Source: Serilophus lunatus
Lineage: Eukaryota > Chordata > Aves > Passeriformes > Eurylaimidae
Direction: 5' to 3'
Length of the DNA stretch: 64,000 nt
Assembly (NCBI GenBank): GCA_013399895.1
Contig: VXBA01005476.1
Location: 2,320,450-2,384,449, forward strand
Part shown: positions 49,461 to 61,500 of the stretch, one piece after another
Layout: each line of letters opens with the position of its first letter
Numbering within the stretch: the first letter of the stretch is position 1
Translations under genes and position numbers: made by a program
The notes under the pieces: generated by a model
Seen by the model: the letters and a program-made list of their open reading frames with translations, nothing else
Told to the model about the DNA's origin: nothing
The model's database searches: none

Positions 49461-50180
49461 CATTTCTAAACCTAAGTGTCCCCATGAAAAAAATTAAGCA
49501 TCACACATGCTCCTCTTACATAAATTCTGTCATCTTTAGCAACAACACAGTTGCGATGGGAGAAGGTGTGGACTAACCAGACAGTCTCTCTCTTCTAACT
49601 CAGTGAAGTGAGGTTTTAACCCTGTCCCGGGTGATGCTTGTGAAGGTACCCATTGGCTTTGATGGGTTGTCCCTTCTAGATTGCACTGTGCATGGCACTT
49701 CTGTCATTCTCCTTACCCTACCAGTGGGATTTCGGACAGGGAATAACACTCAGACCTTCACTTCTTAGAGATACCCTTTGTCCCTCTAGCCCTGATATTT
49801 TCATTCCCTGCATGCCATAAGGTGGGGAGAGGTGGGGTACAGGGATCCCATAGGCATGGCCTGGTCCTGCCAGGGCTGTTGGGTTTGATATGATGTGGAG
49901 AAAACCATCCCCAGAACAGGTGACAGTCACACTGCACCGTGGCTGAGTCAGCCCGAGCATCCAGAGATGCACCTGAGCTCCTCCATCCAGGCCCTTGGGT
50001 GGGTTGTGCTCCCCATACTGCCTCTTACCAGCCTCCCACAGCATGTGGCTGCCTGACAGCTGGTTTCTGTGAGGATCCTGGCTCTTTGGTAAATGGCAGA
50101 AAAATGGGCTGCCTTTGGCACGGAATGAAAAACTGAGCCACAAGTTTCCCCAAGGAGTATAATGAAATTCTATATCCATA
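49461..50180. other. Intergenic, nothing recognised
   Basis: No exon or repeat was recognised. A minus-strand frame of 153 codons (49,718-50,179) lacks motifs. Confidence 0.4.
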
Positions 50181-50247
50181 CATTGGGGGCCGGACTAGAT
50201 GACATTCATAGGTCCCTTCCAACTCAAACTATTCTATGATTCTATTA
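50181..50247 (+). mobile_element. CR1 LINE 3' tail
   Basis: The sequence reads CATTGGGGGCCGGACTAGAT, continues with GGTCCCTTCCAACTCAAACT and ends in ATTCTATGATTCTATTA. This is the diagnostic 3' end of avian CR1 elements, with the short ATTCTATG terminal repeats. Only about 67 bases are recognisable, as in most CR1 copies, which are strongly 5'-truncated. No reverse transcriptase coding sequence is present. Confidence 0.88.
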
Positions 50248-53200
50248 GCTCTTGCTGCCCATTTGTTCCCCTGTCTACCTCTGTGCTACCCATCACCATC
50301 TGTAGGCACCACTATCTTGAAGCAAGAGGAATAAATGAAATATGGTTCAAAAAGCAGCATAAGCTCAAACCCAGCACATTCCTGCAGCTTCCTGACATCT
50401 GCATTTTCATGCTCCCCTCACAAAGGCTGGGGTCTTGGTGGGAAAGGCTGCTTATGCCACATTCATGTCTAGGCAGCCCAAATCTGCCCCACTGTCAGCC
50501 CCAGAGAGGGACTGCTTGCTCCCAGGCACACAAGGGCTTTGCCAAATTAACACTGGAGGAGTTTTCCCCACACCATGGCTGTGTGAAGGAAGCGAAAAAC
50601 AACTCTACCCTCGAAACCATTTTCCCTTGAAAAGGGGCGGCAAAAAATCTGCTGGCACAATCTGGAGCCATCGATCATGGCTACAAATATACAACAACTT
50701 GAGTTTGGCTCTGTAAAGCAAAAAAAAAACCTCAGCCCATGTCTGTTGCAAACAACCACAGCACAAAAAAAAAAGCCTTACAAGGCTGGGACAGCCTCAT
50801 AGATGGATTGCTTTTTAATCCCCAAAGCTGCGGTGATAAATCTTTCCATTGGAAGCTCTGGAGATACTGTGTTGCTCAGCGCATACAGCGGCAACGGGGG
50901 AAAACAGCTCCATGAGCTGCTGGGAGGGAGGGAGACGCTTGGGAGCAGGGCCAGAGGTGATGGAGGAGGGATGGATACTCACTGTGGGGGTGCTGAGCAG
51001 GCATGGTGGGGCAGGAGGGTTCCCTGCAGGCGGGAGCAGGTGATTAGGCAGGAGCTGGCAGTTGGACAGAAGCTGCTGTAAGTCCGGGAGGACAGATGAA
51101 GAAGTTTTGGGAATGACTCTTAAGAAAAAAAGTGTTTGGAGAGGAGATGGTGGCATGGAGCCCAACTTGGCCACGTGCTCCTTATTTCAGGGACAGAGAG
51201 ATGCTTCTCCCAGCTCCAAGCAAAGACACAGAGCAATGGCATCCACACACACCCTGCAGTTCCTGGCCTCTCAATATACCTCTGCTCTGTCCTCTCTGGG
51301 CTCCCTTGGGTCACAAAATGTTTGTTAAGCAGACTCCCAGGCAGTATTTTGGCATGCTTCTACTCCCCAGCCATCCTGAAGTGCTAGTTGTTCCCCCTGG
51401 CTAGTTACACAGGTGGAGCAGTGGGAACTTTACCCACCCCGGCTTCTGCTTTTCCCCCTCCCATAGGGCTTTTTGCTTCTCTACCACCTCCCTGACAGGA
51501 ATAATCCCTCTAATTTATCCCTAGGAGGCAACAGGGACTAGGCTGGCCCTGAAGGCTTGGGGCAGTGGGAAGCAATATCCTTATAGCAAACAGGCTCCAT
51601 AATTCCTTTCCTGGGGTCTGCAATGAGCCCGAGGCAGGCAGGAACCATCGACCACTGCTTTCCTGGTGATGGAGAGGTGTAAAACCCTCTCCACGAAACC
51701 ATTCCCCCTGAGGAGATCAGTTCTTTTTATTAGGTTTTATGCCCTGACTGCAGATTTTGCTATTAATTATGGGATTAAAGGACTTGCCCAGGAGCCTTCT
51801 ATTCCAACATCTCTTGCAAGCCTGGCTGGCATGTGGTGCTCAGGGACATCTCTACACGCTGTCAGCACACCAAATCCAGGGGAGCAAAGTTTGCCCACAC
51901 ATTTCCATCCAGGAGGTGCCACTGGCTGTGATGCAGCAGCAGTTTTGCCAAGTTGTTGGGATGTTTTTCAGGGTGATCCTGGCCCAGTTGTGTAAGTTGG
52001 GTGGGCAGTTGGGCAGCCCCCAGCATCACTGCCCAATATGCTGGGGCCTGAGCAGAACATTCCCCTTCTGCATCTCAGAACTTGGAGTAGCCAAGGCGGA
52101 TGGGAAGTCCCAGGTCAGGGGTTTGGCAGGGCAGCTGGGGACACAAGGGCAGATGAAGGCACAGCCAGTGTCTCACTTTTCTGGCTGCTGTGCTGAGACC
52201 TCCTAAGAAAGCCCCTGGGAACACACACACACTGTCTTCTGGCACTGACAAGGAGCTTGAGCTGCACCCTTGCACAGCCTGGGTGCTCACATGCAGGGGT
52301 ACATGTCCTCCCAACTTGCATGCATGTCCCAAACCTCCACACAGGCACCTGTCTTTTGCTGCCTAATAAAATACTATTGAATGCCTATTAAAAAGCCATT
52401 CCCTGGAGATTTGTGGCTGGGGAAGTGTCTGGGTGAAGCAAGATGAAGCAATAATGGCCATCAAGGAGACATCAGTCAGATCCACCCATGTAACAGTGAC
52501 AAGAAGCCCACACGGCTGCCAAGGTGCTGTCCCCTGCCAGGACCATCAGCAATAGCAGACAGAGAGGGACCTCGATGCCACTGGCCAAACTGACATCCTC
52601 CAGAGAGAGGCTGCAAGCAGTCAGCAGGACTGAAGCGCACTGAAGTGCAGACTTTACTGCAGCCCCATGCCCACCTCATTCCGCAGCCCACACGAGACCC
52701 CCACCAGGCCTACAGAAGGGCTTTGCAGATTCTGCTGTGGGGATGGGAAGCAGAAGAGAACCAGCTGCACTGCCCCTAAGCCAGGGACTGGATGAATGAG
52801 GGCAGAAGGGAGTTTGCAAGCTCTAAATTCTGCCCATTCTTAGTCATTGGCTTGGCCACAGTTCCTTGTGATGTGCTTAGGAAGGGCTGGAAGCAGAGTA
52901 GCTGCCAGTGCTCTGCCTGGGGCTTGCTCCTGCAGTATTTCCACTCAGGTCTCCTCAGGATCCACACTGCCAAAAGACATGGCCATGGGATGCTGAGCCA
53001 AGGGAGCTTCCACAACTGTTCAGGGGGAATTTGGGCTGGGGAAGTAGTGTAAAGCAAGAGCTCTAGCTGCTTGGACAGTCCCTCAGCTGCCATTTCAGAT
53101 CCTCAATATTTCATCCTGGAAGAGGACCTGGTGTACACAGGGAAGGCAGCAGCATTGATCTCAGACAATAAATCGATGGGTCCTTCCAGCCTGAGAGAGC

Positions 53201-54441
53201 ATGAACAGCCAGCACACACTCCCTGGTATTTTCATGACATTTTCTGAGCTGTGTGTCTGGGGACAGACTGATGACCACCATTCCAGAGGCAGCTGTCCCT
53301 CTGCAAAGACCCCAGTCCCAGACCAGCCAGAGCATCCTGGAAAACAGGAAGGGTACATGCATGCCACTAATGCCCTGTCTGCCATGCCCTGAGTGTGCCT
53401 GGACCACAGACCCAAAGCAGCATGAGAGCCCTCAGGGAAACCTGCTGAAACGCCCTGGTCTCTATCACCCTGGCACATGTCCCTCTCCAGGAGCACAGCT
53501 CAGGTTCAGTCCTGTGCTGGGAGCAGACCTGGGGCACAAACCAGGGCATAAATCACACCAACAACTATTTTAATTCTCAATGAGGCTCAATCCATGCAGA
53601 ACAGGGATGGAGAAAGGCTCCCCACATTCCCCAGGGGTGCAGGGGGCCATGGTGGGCAGAGGAAGAAGGTGGCACCATCAGATGTTGATCAGATCGGGGA
53701 GAGGGGAGCATATTTGTGGGGCACAAGGGCAGGCATGACATTGTGCCTTAGCACTACAGGCAGCCCAGGGCTCCCTTTGTTCCTGTATTTTCTCCCACAG
53801 ACTCCAGCAGTGGAGAGAGCACCCCTACTCCTTCCCTTGCCCTGAAAGGCCCAGGAATGCAGGGCAGGAAAAAGGCTGGGGGGAAGGAGCTGTACCATTA
53901 CCCAGCAGCTGGACACCAGCTGGAACCATTGAAGGGATATGCCACAAAGTCAGGACCATGCTGGTGCCAGATAGCATTGAGGAGGTCCCGAGGGAGAAAG
54001 CACCCACAGGCTGTTTTTTCCACACTCCATCCCATGCAAAACTCTCCCACCTCCATGGGTCTCACCATGCACCATACCAGCACCTGCAGGTTCACTCTAA
54101 TGGGCTGGGAGGGCTGGGATGTTTTAAGGGATTGCTTGCATATCCCTGACATAGAAGTCAGCTGTCCCCACACCCCGAGGGATGCCCTGGCCTTTGGCAG
54201 CTCTGGTGCTGAGCACAGCAGGTGCAACACATCTAGGGCACAGCATGGCCACTGCCACAGTGTCCCTGGACCAGCACTGCTGATACAGTCAGCCTTTGCA
54301 TCCCAGTGGGATGAGCACAGACAGGCAGAGACCCCTCCATCACTCTTGCCCCATTCCCCACCACAGTATGAATGCCACAGTCAGACGAATGCTGGTGATG
54401 AGGAAAGCTGTCCCTGTCCTCCTGTGTCTTCCCACTCTTCA
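50248..54441. other. Intergenic and possible NMUR1 3'UTR
   Basis: No exon was recognised. On the minus strand an ATTAAA at 53,568-53,573 could be the poly(A) signal of NMUR1, giving a 3'UTR of about 870 bases. This is weak. The plus-strand hexamers AATAAA near 52,366 and 53,166 do not belong to a recognised transcript. Confidence 0.35.
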
Positions 54442-56757
54442 TCAGCGGGACACTGCATGGGCAGGAGCCTGGCCCCTCTCCATCTCCTCCAGCTCATACT
54501 CCTCAGCATCAGAGAGGGGCAGCCCGTTGGTGCCGGGCACAGGCTCACACTCGGTGCTGCGGGTGGTGGTGCGGGTGATGCTGGCTGAGTGTTTCCGTGA
54601 CCACGGCGGGCGGTGGCCGGGGCAGCACATCACCTCCTTGAACATCTCCCGGAAGCGGGTGGACATCAAGTTGTAGAGGATGGGGTTGGCAGCTGAGCTC
54701 AAGTAGAAGAAGACACCTGAGATGATGTGGACGTATTGGAACATGTGGAGCATGTTGCTGGTCCAGGTGGAAACAAAACTCCAGACAAGGCGGTCAGTGT
54801 GGAAGGGAGCCCAGCAGATCCCGAACACCACCACCAGCACGACTGTGGGGAGACAAAGAGTCCGTGTTACTGAGGAGAATGGGGTTTACCAGTCCCCCAG
54901 AGACCTGTGCCCCGCATCTCCACCCCTCATCAGCAGGCAGGTGGCCATGCCACAGCCCCAGGGCCATGCAGCACAGCTGGCAGACTCCCCTGCTGGCATC
55001 CAGCCTCCAGGAACCTGCCACCTTCACCAAGAACTATTTGCAACCTTTCCTTGTGATCTAGTTTTGAGGTTTTGTCTTTACTTTATAACTCACTTCTCCT
55101 GATGGAAAGGAAAGGGGGTGATGTATAGGTAGTCCTGCCATACTCATACCATGATGCACCTCTGTGGCATGTGGGCACAGGTCCTCCTTTGTCCCCTTCC
55201 CAGCACTGGTGCCAGAGGAAGCAGAGCTACCACTTGTCTGGGACATGGCAGGGAAGTAGCTCCGGCCCTGCTGTTGGACTGGACTGAGCAACTTGCCATC
55301 ACTGTGCTATCACAGGACTGGGAGCATGCAGAGGTCAGCGTGGTGGGGAAAGATAGCTACCCACAAACAGCCAGTTCCCACTGCTGGGAAGGGGGCCAGA
55401 GGCTGTGGAGACCGTGCTGGGGAAGGGATCAAGAGCACAGAGCAGGAGGATGGAGGATGCTCCAGTTCAGCCCTGGATCATTACCACACTACAGTCACAA
55501 AGGCTGTGGGGCTGGACAGAAGTGGTCCCTTCTCTGGGATATCCCATCATTGCAACCAGCATGTGAAGGTTCCCCCATCCCAACCTTCTTTCCCTTTCTC
55601 ACCCAGCACTTTCCTTGAGGAGGGGAGGTCTCATGGCTGGGAGGGAGCTGGCTTGAGCAATCCTCACTGCTGGACTGGAACAACCAGATCTGCCTTTGCC
55701 CTGATACCCCACAAGCCAGAGCCACAGCCTTCCTCCAAAGGAAAGAACTTGACCCAACTTCAGTGCTCTTGACTGTCCATGCCTCAGTTTCCCTCCAGAA
55801 CCCTCACAACACAGCTTTGGAAGATACTCCCCGGCTCTGCCATCCCCAGCATCAACTCACACAGCATCTTCGTGACCTGTCTCCTCTTGACTTTCTTCTG
55901 CCGCTGGCTGTTGCGACAGTTGCGGCTGCTGCCGGTCTTGGCTCCCAAGGCTTCCAGCATCTTTTCTTTCTTGAGCTGCAGGCCAATAAGAAGGTAGAGA
56001 ACGCTGATGGTTCCCATGGGCAGGAAGAAGAAAATGATGGTGGTGATCTGGATGATAAGGTTGTAGGTCAAGCGTGGCTTCACCAGGGTGCAGATCTCCG
56101 AATCAGGCACCCATCCCCGGCCCGGCACATAGAGAGGCTGCAGCCCATGGAGGCTGGTGTTGGGAATGGAGCAGACGACTGACAGGACCCAGATGGTGAC
56201 AATGACCTTTTTGGCATGGTTCCTGGTCACCATGTACTTGGCTTTGAGCGGGTGCACCACAGCGATGTAGCGCTCCACGCTCAGGGCTGTGACGTTGAGG
56301 ATGGAGGCAAAGCAGACAGCCTCGAAGAGCAGCGTTTTGAAATAGCAGCCACTGGCACCCAGCAGGAAGGGGTAGTTGCTCCACATGTCATACAGCTCCA
56401 GTGGCATCCCCAGCAGTAGCACCATCAGGTCGGACACGGCCAGACTGAACAGGTAGTAGTTGGTGGGTGTCCTCATGAACCGGTGCCGGAGGATGACGAT
56501 GCAGGTGAGAGTGTTGCCCACAGCCCCCACCAAGAAGATCAGCAGGTAGATGACACAGACTGGGACAAAGAAGCTGGACCGTCGAGGTCCCAGGTACTTG
56601 TGCCGCAGCTGCTCCTCTGTCAGGTTGGCATCCTTGGGGTCAAACAAGGTCCCTTGGTGAGTCCTATCGCTGAGATCAGGACTGATGGGTTCCACAGGAA
56701 ATTCTTGCTGGGACAGGAGGAACTCGGAACCGGAACAGTTGATGTAAAGATTCATGG
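54442..56757 (-). CDS. NMUR1: Neuromedin U receptor 1
   Basis: Coding sequence 55861-56755 joins 54442-54842 at phase 1 through a GTGAGT donor and a CCCCACAG acceptor, giving 431 residues; human has 426. The split codon restores the family stretch KMLFVLVVVFGICW at the start of TM6. The product is a class A GPCR of the cell surface. It couples to Gq and responds to neuromedin U and neuromedin S. Sequons at Asn6 and Asn44 are in the extracellular tail. TM1 is about 62-86, TM2 99-121, TM3 137-160. Cys137 and Cys222 should form the extracellular disulfide. ERY at 161-163 replaces DRY. NPILY is at 351-355 in TM7, and CysCys 371-372 is a likely palmitoylation site. RRSTxxE-type and acidic residues fill the C-tail. 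The ATG stands two bases after a TCTTTTCAG acceptor, so an upstream non-coding exon must exist. Confidence 0.95.
54843..55860 (-). other. NMUR1 intron between coding exons
   Basis: The 1,018-base intron separates TM1-TM5 with the third loop from TM6-TM7. Its position is that of the conserved intron of neuromedin U receptors. No nested gene was seen. Confidence 0.85.
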
Positions 56758-57214
56758 CTGAAAAGAGATGGAGAGGTTTGCGAGATGCTTTACCAATGCC
56801 TCTGCTCTCTCTATCCCTCTCCCCATTGGTATCAGGGTGCCAGGATGCTGCTTATCACCATGGCTCTGCAGTCTTGCCCTCATCCTGCCCTAGCCACTTC
56901 CTTCCCTTGGGGAAACCGCACAAAATCTCCACCTAGCCTCCCTCCAGGATTCCCATGTGCTTCTTGCCCCATTTCCTATCCGCAAACAACCCTGGTAGCT
57001 CCTTAGCCCACCTTACCCTCTTCACCCTGTGATCAGGGAAGTGCAAGTGGGGCTGTCCCCTTTCCCTGCTCTGGAAGCAGAGCAGGACACAGCCTCAAAA
57101 GCCAACCCCAAAAGTCACTTTCAGCTCCAATTCTACCAGCTGAGCAGAGGGGCTGGTAGGGCGACCATAAAACAGCTGAGGGAAAATTGATTTTCCAACA
57201 TGAGAAGGACTTAC

Positions 57215-57300
57215 GGCTTGTTCAGAAGCTCCAGATGAAGGCTGATGTCCCACCACCTCTGTGTCAGACAAAGTCAGGCTGGGGAGGGAGTGTGGGAGGG
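57215..57300 (-). other. Probable NMUR1 non-coding first exon
   Basis: On the minus strand a strong donor (GCC followed by GTAAGTCC) lies at 57,214. It is about 460 bases upstream of the acceptor that precedes the NMUR1 start codon. The exon sequence contains no ATG in frame with the receptor. The 5' end of the exon is not determined, and 57,300 is only a rough limit. Confidence 0.5.
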
Positions 57301-57569
57301 GATGGAGACTTCACTGCCTTAAGAGGCAGGCTAATGAAATCCGGAGACTGCTCTCCCCTCTGAGCTCAGCTCAGAGAAGCCGCCTGCCCTTACCCACCTC
57401 TCTGTGAACTGAGAGGCTGGCGGGCGAGCTGAGGATATGCTGAGGGCTTCTTTTTCCACTGCTGGCTGAGCAAATCCCGGTGCCGAGACCCCTACCCCTG
57501 ATAGGGGCTGGCTCCTCATCTGCAACGCAGCACTGCCGAAAAGATGCTCTTCGGAGAGAGAGGAAATAA

Positions 57570-58530
57570 CGTTAAAGTAATAAACTCCATTGACTCCGAC
57601 AGCCCCAGAGGAGGGCGGCGCAGGCGTCTTCAGCCCCACCAGCAGCCTTCGCAACGCCGGTATTTGTCATTTGCGTGGCCTCGGTGGTGAGTAAAGCACC
57701 GATCAGCCCCGCTGCCGCCCTGGCACTGCCCGGTACGGGGGCCTGTACAGCACCCAGCTGTCTGGGCTCGTCTCGGGGAGATGTAGATAGACCCAGAGGC
57801 TTCCTGGGGTGTCCCTACTTCCAGATGTCCCTGATCACCCGAGTCACTCCCTCGTGGAGCAGGTGGCTCCAACCGGCTCCTGTCACACTTTAGTGCGAGA
57901 AAGTTGCTGCGCTCGCAGCGTCGCCCCTTGCTCCACGTCCGTCTCAGCTCCGTCCCCGTGCCCAGCGTGTGTCTGCGCTCCCGCCTGTCCTCCGTGCGGG
58001 CACCTCGTCCTGCGGGCATCCCCCCTGTCGCAGGGAACACTCCTGCTTTCCCTCGCGCAGACCCCTGCCCGCACACGCACATATGTGCGCACATAGACAT
58101 ACTCACGCGTTCCTGAGCCCCACAGGCGCGTGTCAAGGCTGCGTGTCCCCGATCCACCCGCGGCTCCTTTCTCCTCCACGTGCTGCAACCGGTCCGAGAC
58201 CCGCCTGGAGTCGGCGGAGCCCACGGGCTCCCGCTCCGTCCGCGACGGCGAAGGATTGATGGCTGCGGGGCGGGGGCTCCCCCGCTCCGGGCTCTCCAGC
58301 CCGCCCCGGCCCCCCGGAGGTGGGGAGGATGCGGCGGGGGGAGCGGGGGGTCGGGTAAGGGGGAAGCGGCTGCGAAACGCCCCGTGCGACGGCAGCGGGC
58401 ACTGCCGCCCCTTGGAACAGGACGGGCAGGTACCCGTGGGCACAGGGACGCACGGCGGACCCTTCATCCCCTCCGAGGGTGGCAGGACGGAGGTGGACCC
58501 GGTTCCCCCCCGGATGACACGTTGAAGGGC
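57570..58530. promoter_or_regulatory. CpG island upstream of NMUR1
   Basis: CpG density rises sharply across about 1 kb. The block contains CACGTG (near 58,168) and a perfect 14-base palindrome CGCACATATGTGCG at 58,076-58,089. It lies 300-1,300 bases upstream of the probable NMUR1 first exon. It may drive NMUR1, a divergent transcript, or both. A 194-codon minus frame and several plus frames inside it are compositional. Confidence 0.5.
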
Positions 58531-61500
58531 TTGAGAGTCCTTTACTCAGCCTGGCCCAGCACCATCCCACACTGCTCGGAAGCTTAACGGGGCAGGATGG
58601 AGCTGAAAGAGTCCTCAGCGGGGCTGGATTCGGGCAGACAGTACAGGGATCCTGGGGAAGGAGCTTGGAGAAACCCTCCTGGAGAGTCCTGCTGCCAGCC
58701 CTGTGCCCCCAGCTCCCACCCGGGCTGAGCCCCGGTACAGCTCACTGCCAAGCGTGGTGCCTGTGGCCAGGATCTGAGGAGCTACCTGAATCCCGTGGCC
58801 TCCAGCATCAGGACTCTGCCCCTGGGGTCCTGCACCCCCAAATCCTCCTCCTTATGCCAGAGCACACAGCAGATGGGAGCAGCACTGCTCACCCCTCGAT
58901 GTTTTCGCTCAAAAGAATTTCAGAGAAGGCAAGGGATGACAGGGGAAGATCAACAGCAAAGCCCTGGGCTGGCATGGGAGCCTTAAGCTAGCCCTACCTC
59001 TGTTCCCAGCAGCAAACAGGCACCTAGCAGAGAGAAGCTGGCAAACACATCGAGGGCTGGAAGAGTCCAAGGCTACCCTGAGACATGACTTTCCTTGGAA
59101 AATCATCTTTTTCCTCAGGGGAGAGGAATTGCTGAAGCCAAAGGGCTGGAGGGTAAATGAGTGTAAACAAGCCATTACTCAAGGGAGGAAATCAACAGGC
59201 TGGAAATAGTGTCTGAAAGTGGGAGGGAGAGGGAGAAGAGTGTCTGTCTGCTCCTATCGAAGTGAGAAAGGAAATTAAACATCCCGTCCGGGGATGGAGA
59301 CACAATAAAACAGGGGTTTATGGCACAGTGCTGGTAACAGCTGGGACAGGACACAGGGACAGCAGCCAGATGATGCTGGCAGGGGCTCAGCAGGCTGGCT
59401 TGGCAGATGCTGGAATGGATGACAGTGCCAGGGAACTGGCATGTTGCAGGTCACAGTCCCTGCATGGCAAAGCCAGAAACAGTAAGTGGTAAGGCATGGA
59501 TTTCTGTCCCTGTGTCCAGATTTTGTACAGGATGTTTTCCCCGGGGGATACCTAAGGCAGGGGACGGATCCATGCCAGTGCAGAGACAGGTTGTGCTGTA
59601 CCCTGAGGCACAAGTAGCCTGAGCATAAGCCCACTTCAGGGATTACAACAGGGAAAGAAACATTCCTGGAAATCTCTCTCCCTTCCATCCCTCATCTGTC
59701 TCCCTCTGTTTTCTGGCTGCCCTGGTGAACACGGTCACACTCACCCTGATAAGCCAGCTCCCAGCAGAGTCCCAGCTGCTCCTCAAGCTCTGTGCACTGT
59801 TGCACAGCCATGTTCCCATCCCTGGGGCAGTTCCCTGCATGCAGCCACAACGCTCCTCACTCCTGTCTCATTCCTCATCCATGCCCAGGCTTTGCTGCAT
59901 GGCAGCCCCTTGAGTTTTGCATCTCCCTCTTTGTCCCTGCAGGACCCTCATGGCTCATTTCTCCTGCACGCTCAGGAGGATGAGGGGATGTCTGCTGGGA
60001 CTGGGGTGTTTTGAGGTTGCTTGGGTTGGAGCAAAACAATGAAGACGCTGCTGAGGTCTTGACAAATTTCTACATCTTTTTCCTTAAAGTCTCCTTTCCT
60101 AGCTGAAGACAACAGGCACATAGTAAGGATGGCTTTCAAGGAGCAAGGCCCAGAAAGAACTTGGTTCACTCAGAGCTGAACCACAGGTCCATCCAGCCCC
60201 TCAGGTTGTCATACCCTGGCTTCCAGGTGGTGACAGACCTCTCTGTCCCATTCGCACACAGTCCGACTCTCCCAGTTCCAGCTTTGCTGGGACACCAGAA
60301 CCACTAGACATGAAGTCCTTCTCCCTTTACCTCCTCTTTTCCTTCATCATTTGCATCAGCCTGCTGGAGCATCCCACATAACTGGGGCCTCAACAGTTGC
60401 TCCCACCCTATCTGCTGCCATATCTCTTTGGGAAGAGTTGGTAGCTCTCAGGGACTGACTGCACATCACTTCTTTCCCTTGGATCTCTTTTTCTTGCTAC
60501 ACCCCATCTCTGAGTTCCCACAGGTCTAATAGTCCTTTGGAATGATCCATTCTCTTTTTCAATTTTCTGGTAAACCAAATGACCGGGAGGTGACGACCCC
60601 TCTTTCACTCCTGCTCCCTCACTGCTTAAAAGAGGATGAACTGCACAGGGGAGAATGATTCTTCAACTTATTCCCCTTATCAGGTATTTTATTATATTAA
60701 GCCTAACCTGGGGAGGTAGCAGGGGGGATGGCCAGCAGCACATCAAAACCTGCTCCTCCCCAAGAACTGTGAGCTGCAGCACAGCCATCTCCATGGCCAG
60801 GACATCTCAGGGTTAGGCTGGAATTTCAGCTTGTCCGTTGACAAGTCGGCGCACATGACACTCTATATAACCTCAATCCCAATCTCCCTCCCAGCATCTT
60901 CTTCCTGCTTTCTGCTGTACACCCATCCCTCCCAGTAAGCCAGCCAGTGTGGAGGTTGTCCCTGCTGGCAGCTGGGTCCCTTCATGAGCAGGTTAAGGCT
61001 GGCACACAGAAGCTGAGCAAGCTCAGGTCTGCAGCATTGAGAGGAGAATTAAGAGGCCAAAAGAAAAGACAAAACAGCGGTTTTGAAGCTCAAGAGACAC
61101 AGCCCTAAAAACTATCTGCATCCACTCCTGGCTCTTTTCAAGAATGCATCACAGTAACTGCAGGGCAGCCCAGCAAAGTCTTTTAAACCTGTCCATGCTC
61201 CATCCCTGTTTTTTCCCCCACTTTGCAGGTTAATTAACACCCACTGGTTCTGAACACAAAAATCCGCCAAGCCACAGAGTGACATTGTATCCAAGAAGGA
61301 AACTGAGCCATGGACAGTTGCTTGTCCCCTCTGTGCCATCCTATAACAGGCACGAGCTCCTGGGGGTGCACCCTTCTGCCACAGAAGCAATTGAATAACC
61401 AACCTCTTCTCAGGGTATTGCTGCAGCAAATTTTCCAAAGCAGGGATAGTCAGCATGGGCACAACAGAGTCAGGAAGCCTTTGGACAAGAATGAACCCTC

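Noticed and set aside
53857..54588. A 243-codon plus-strand frame
   Set aside because: Its 3' part is antisense to NMUR1 exon 3 and the rest has no motif. It reads as a shadow of the receptor gene.
57883..58467. A 194-codon minus-strand frame
   Set aside because: It lies in a CpG island with low-complexity composition, and overlapping frames exist on the other strand.
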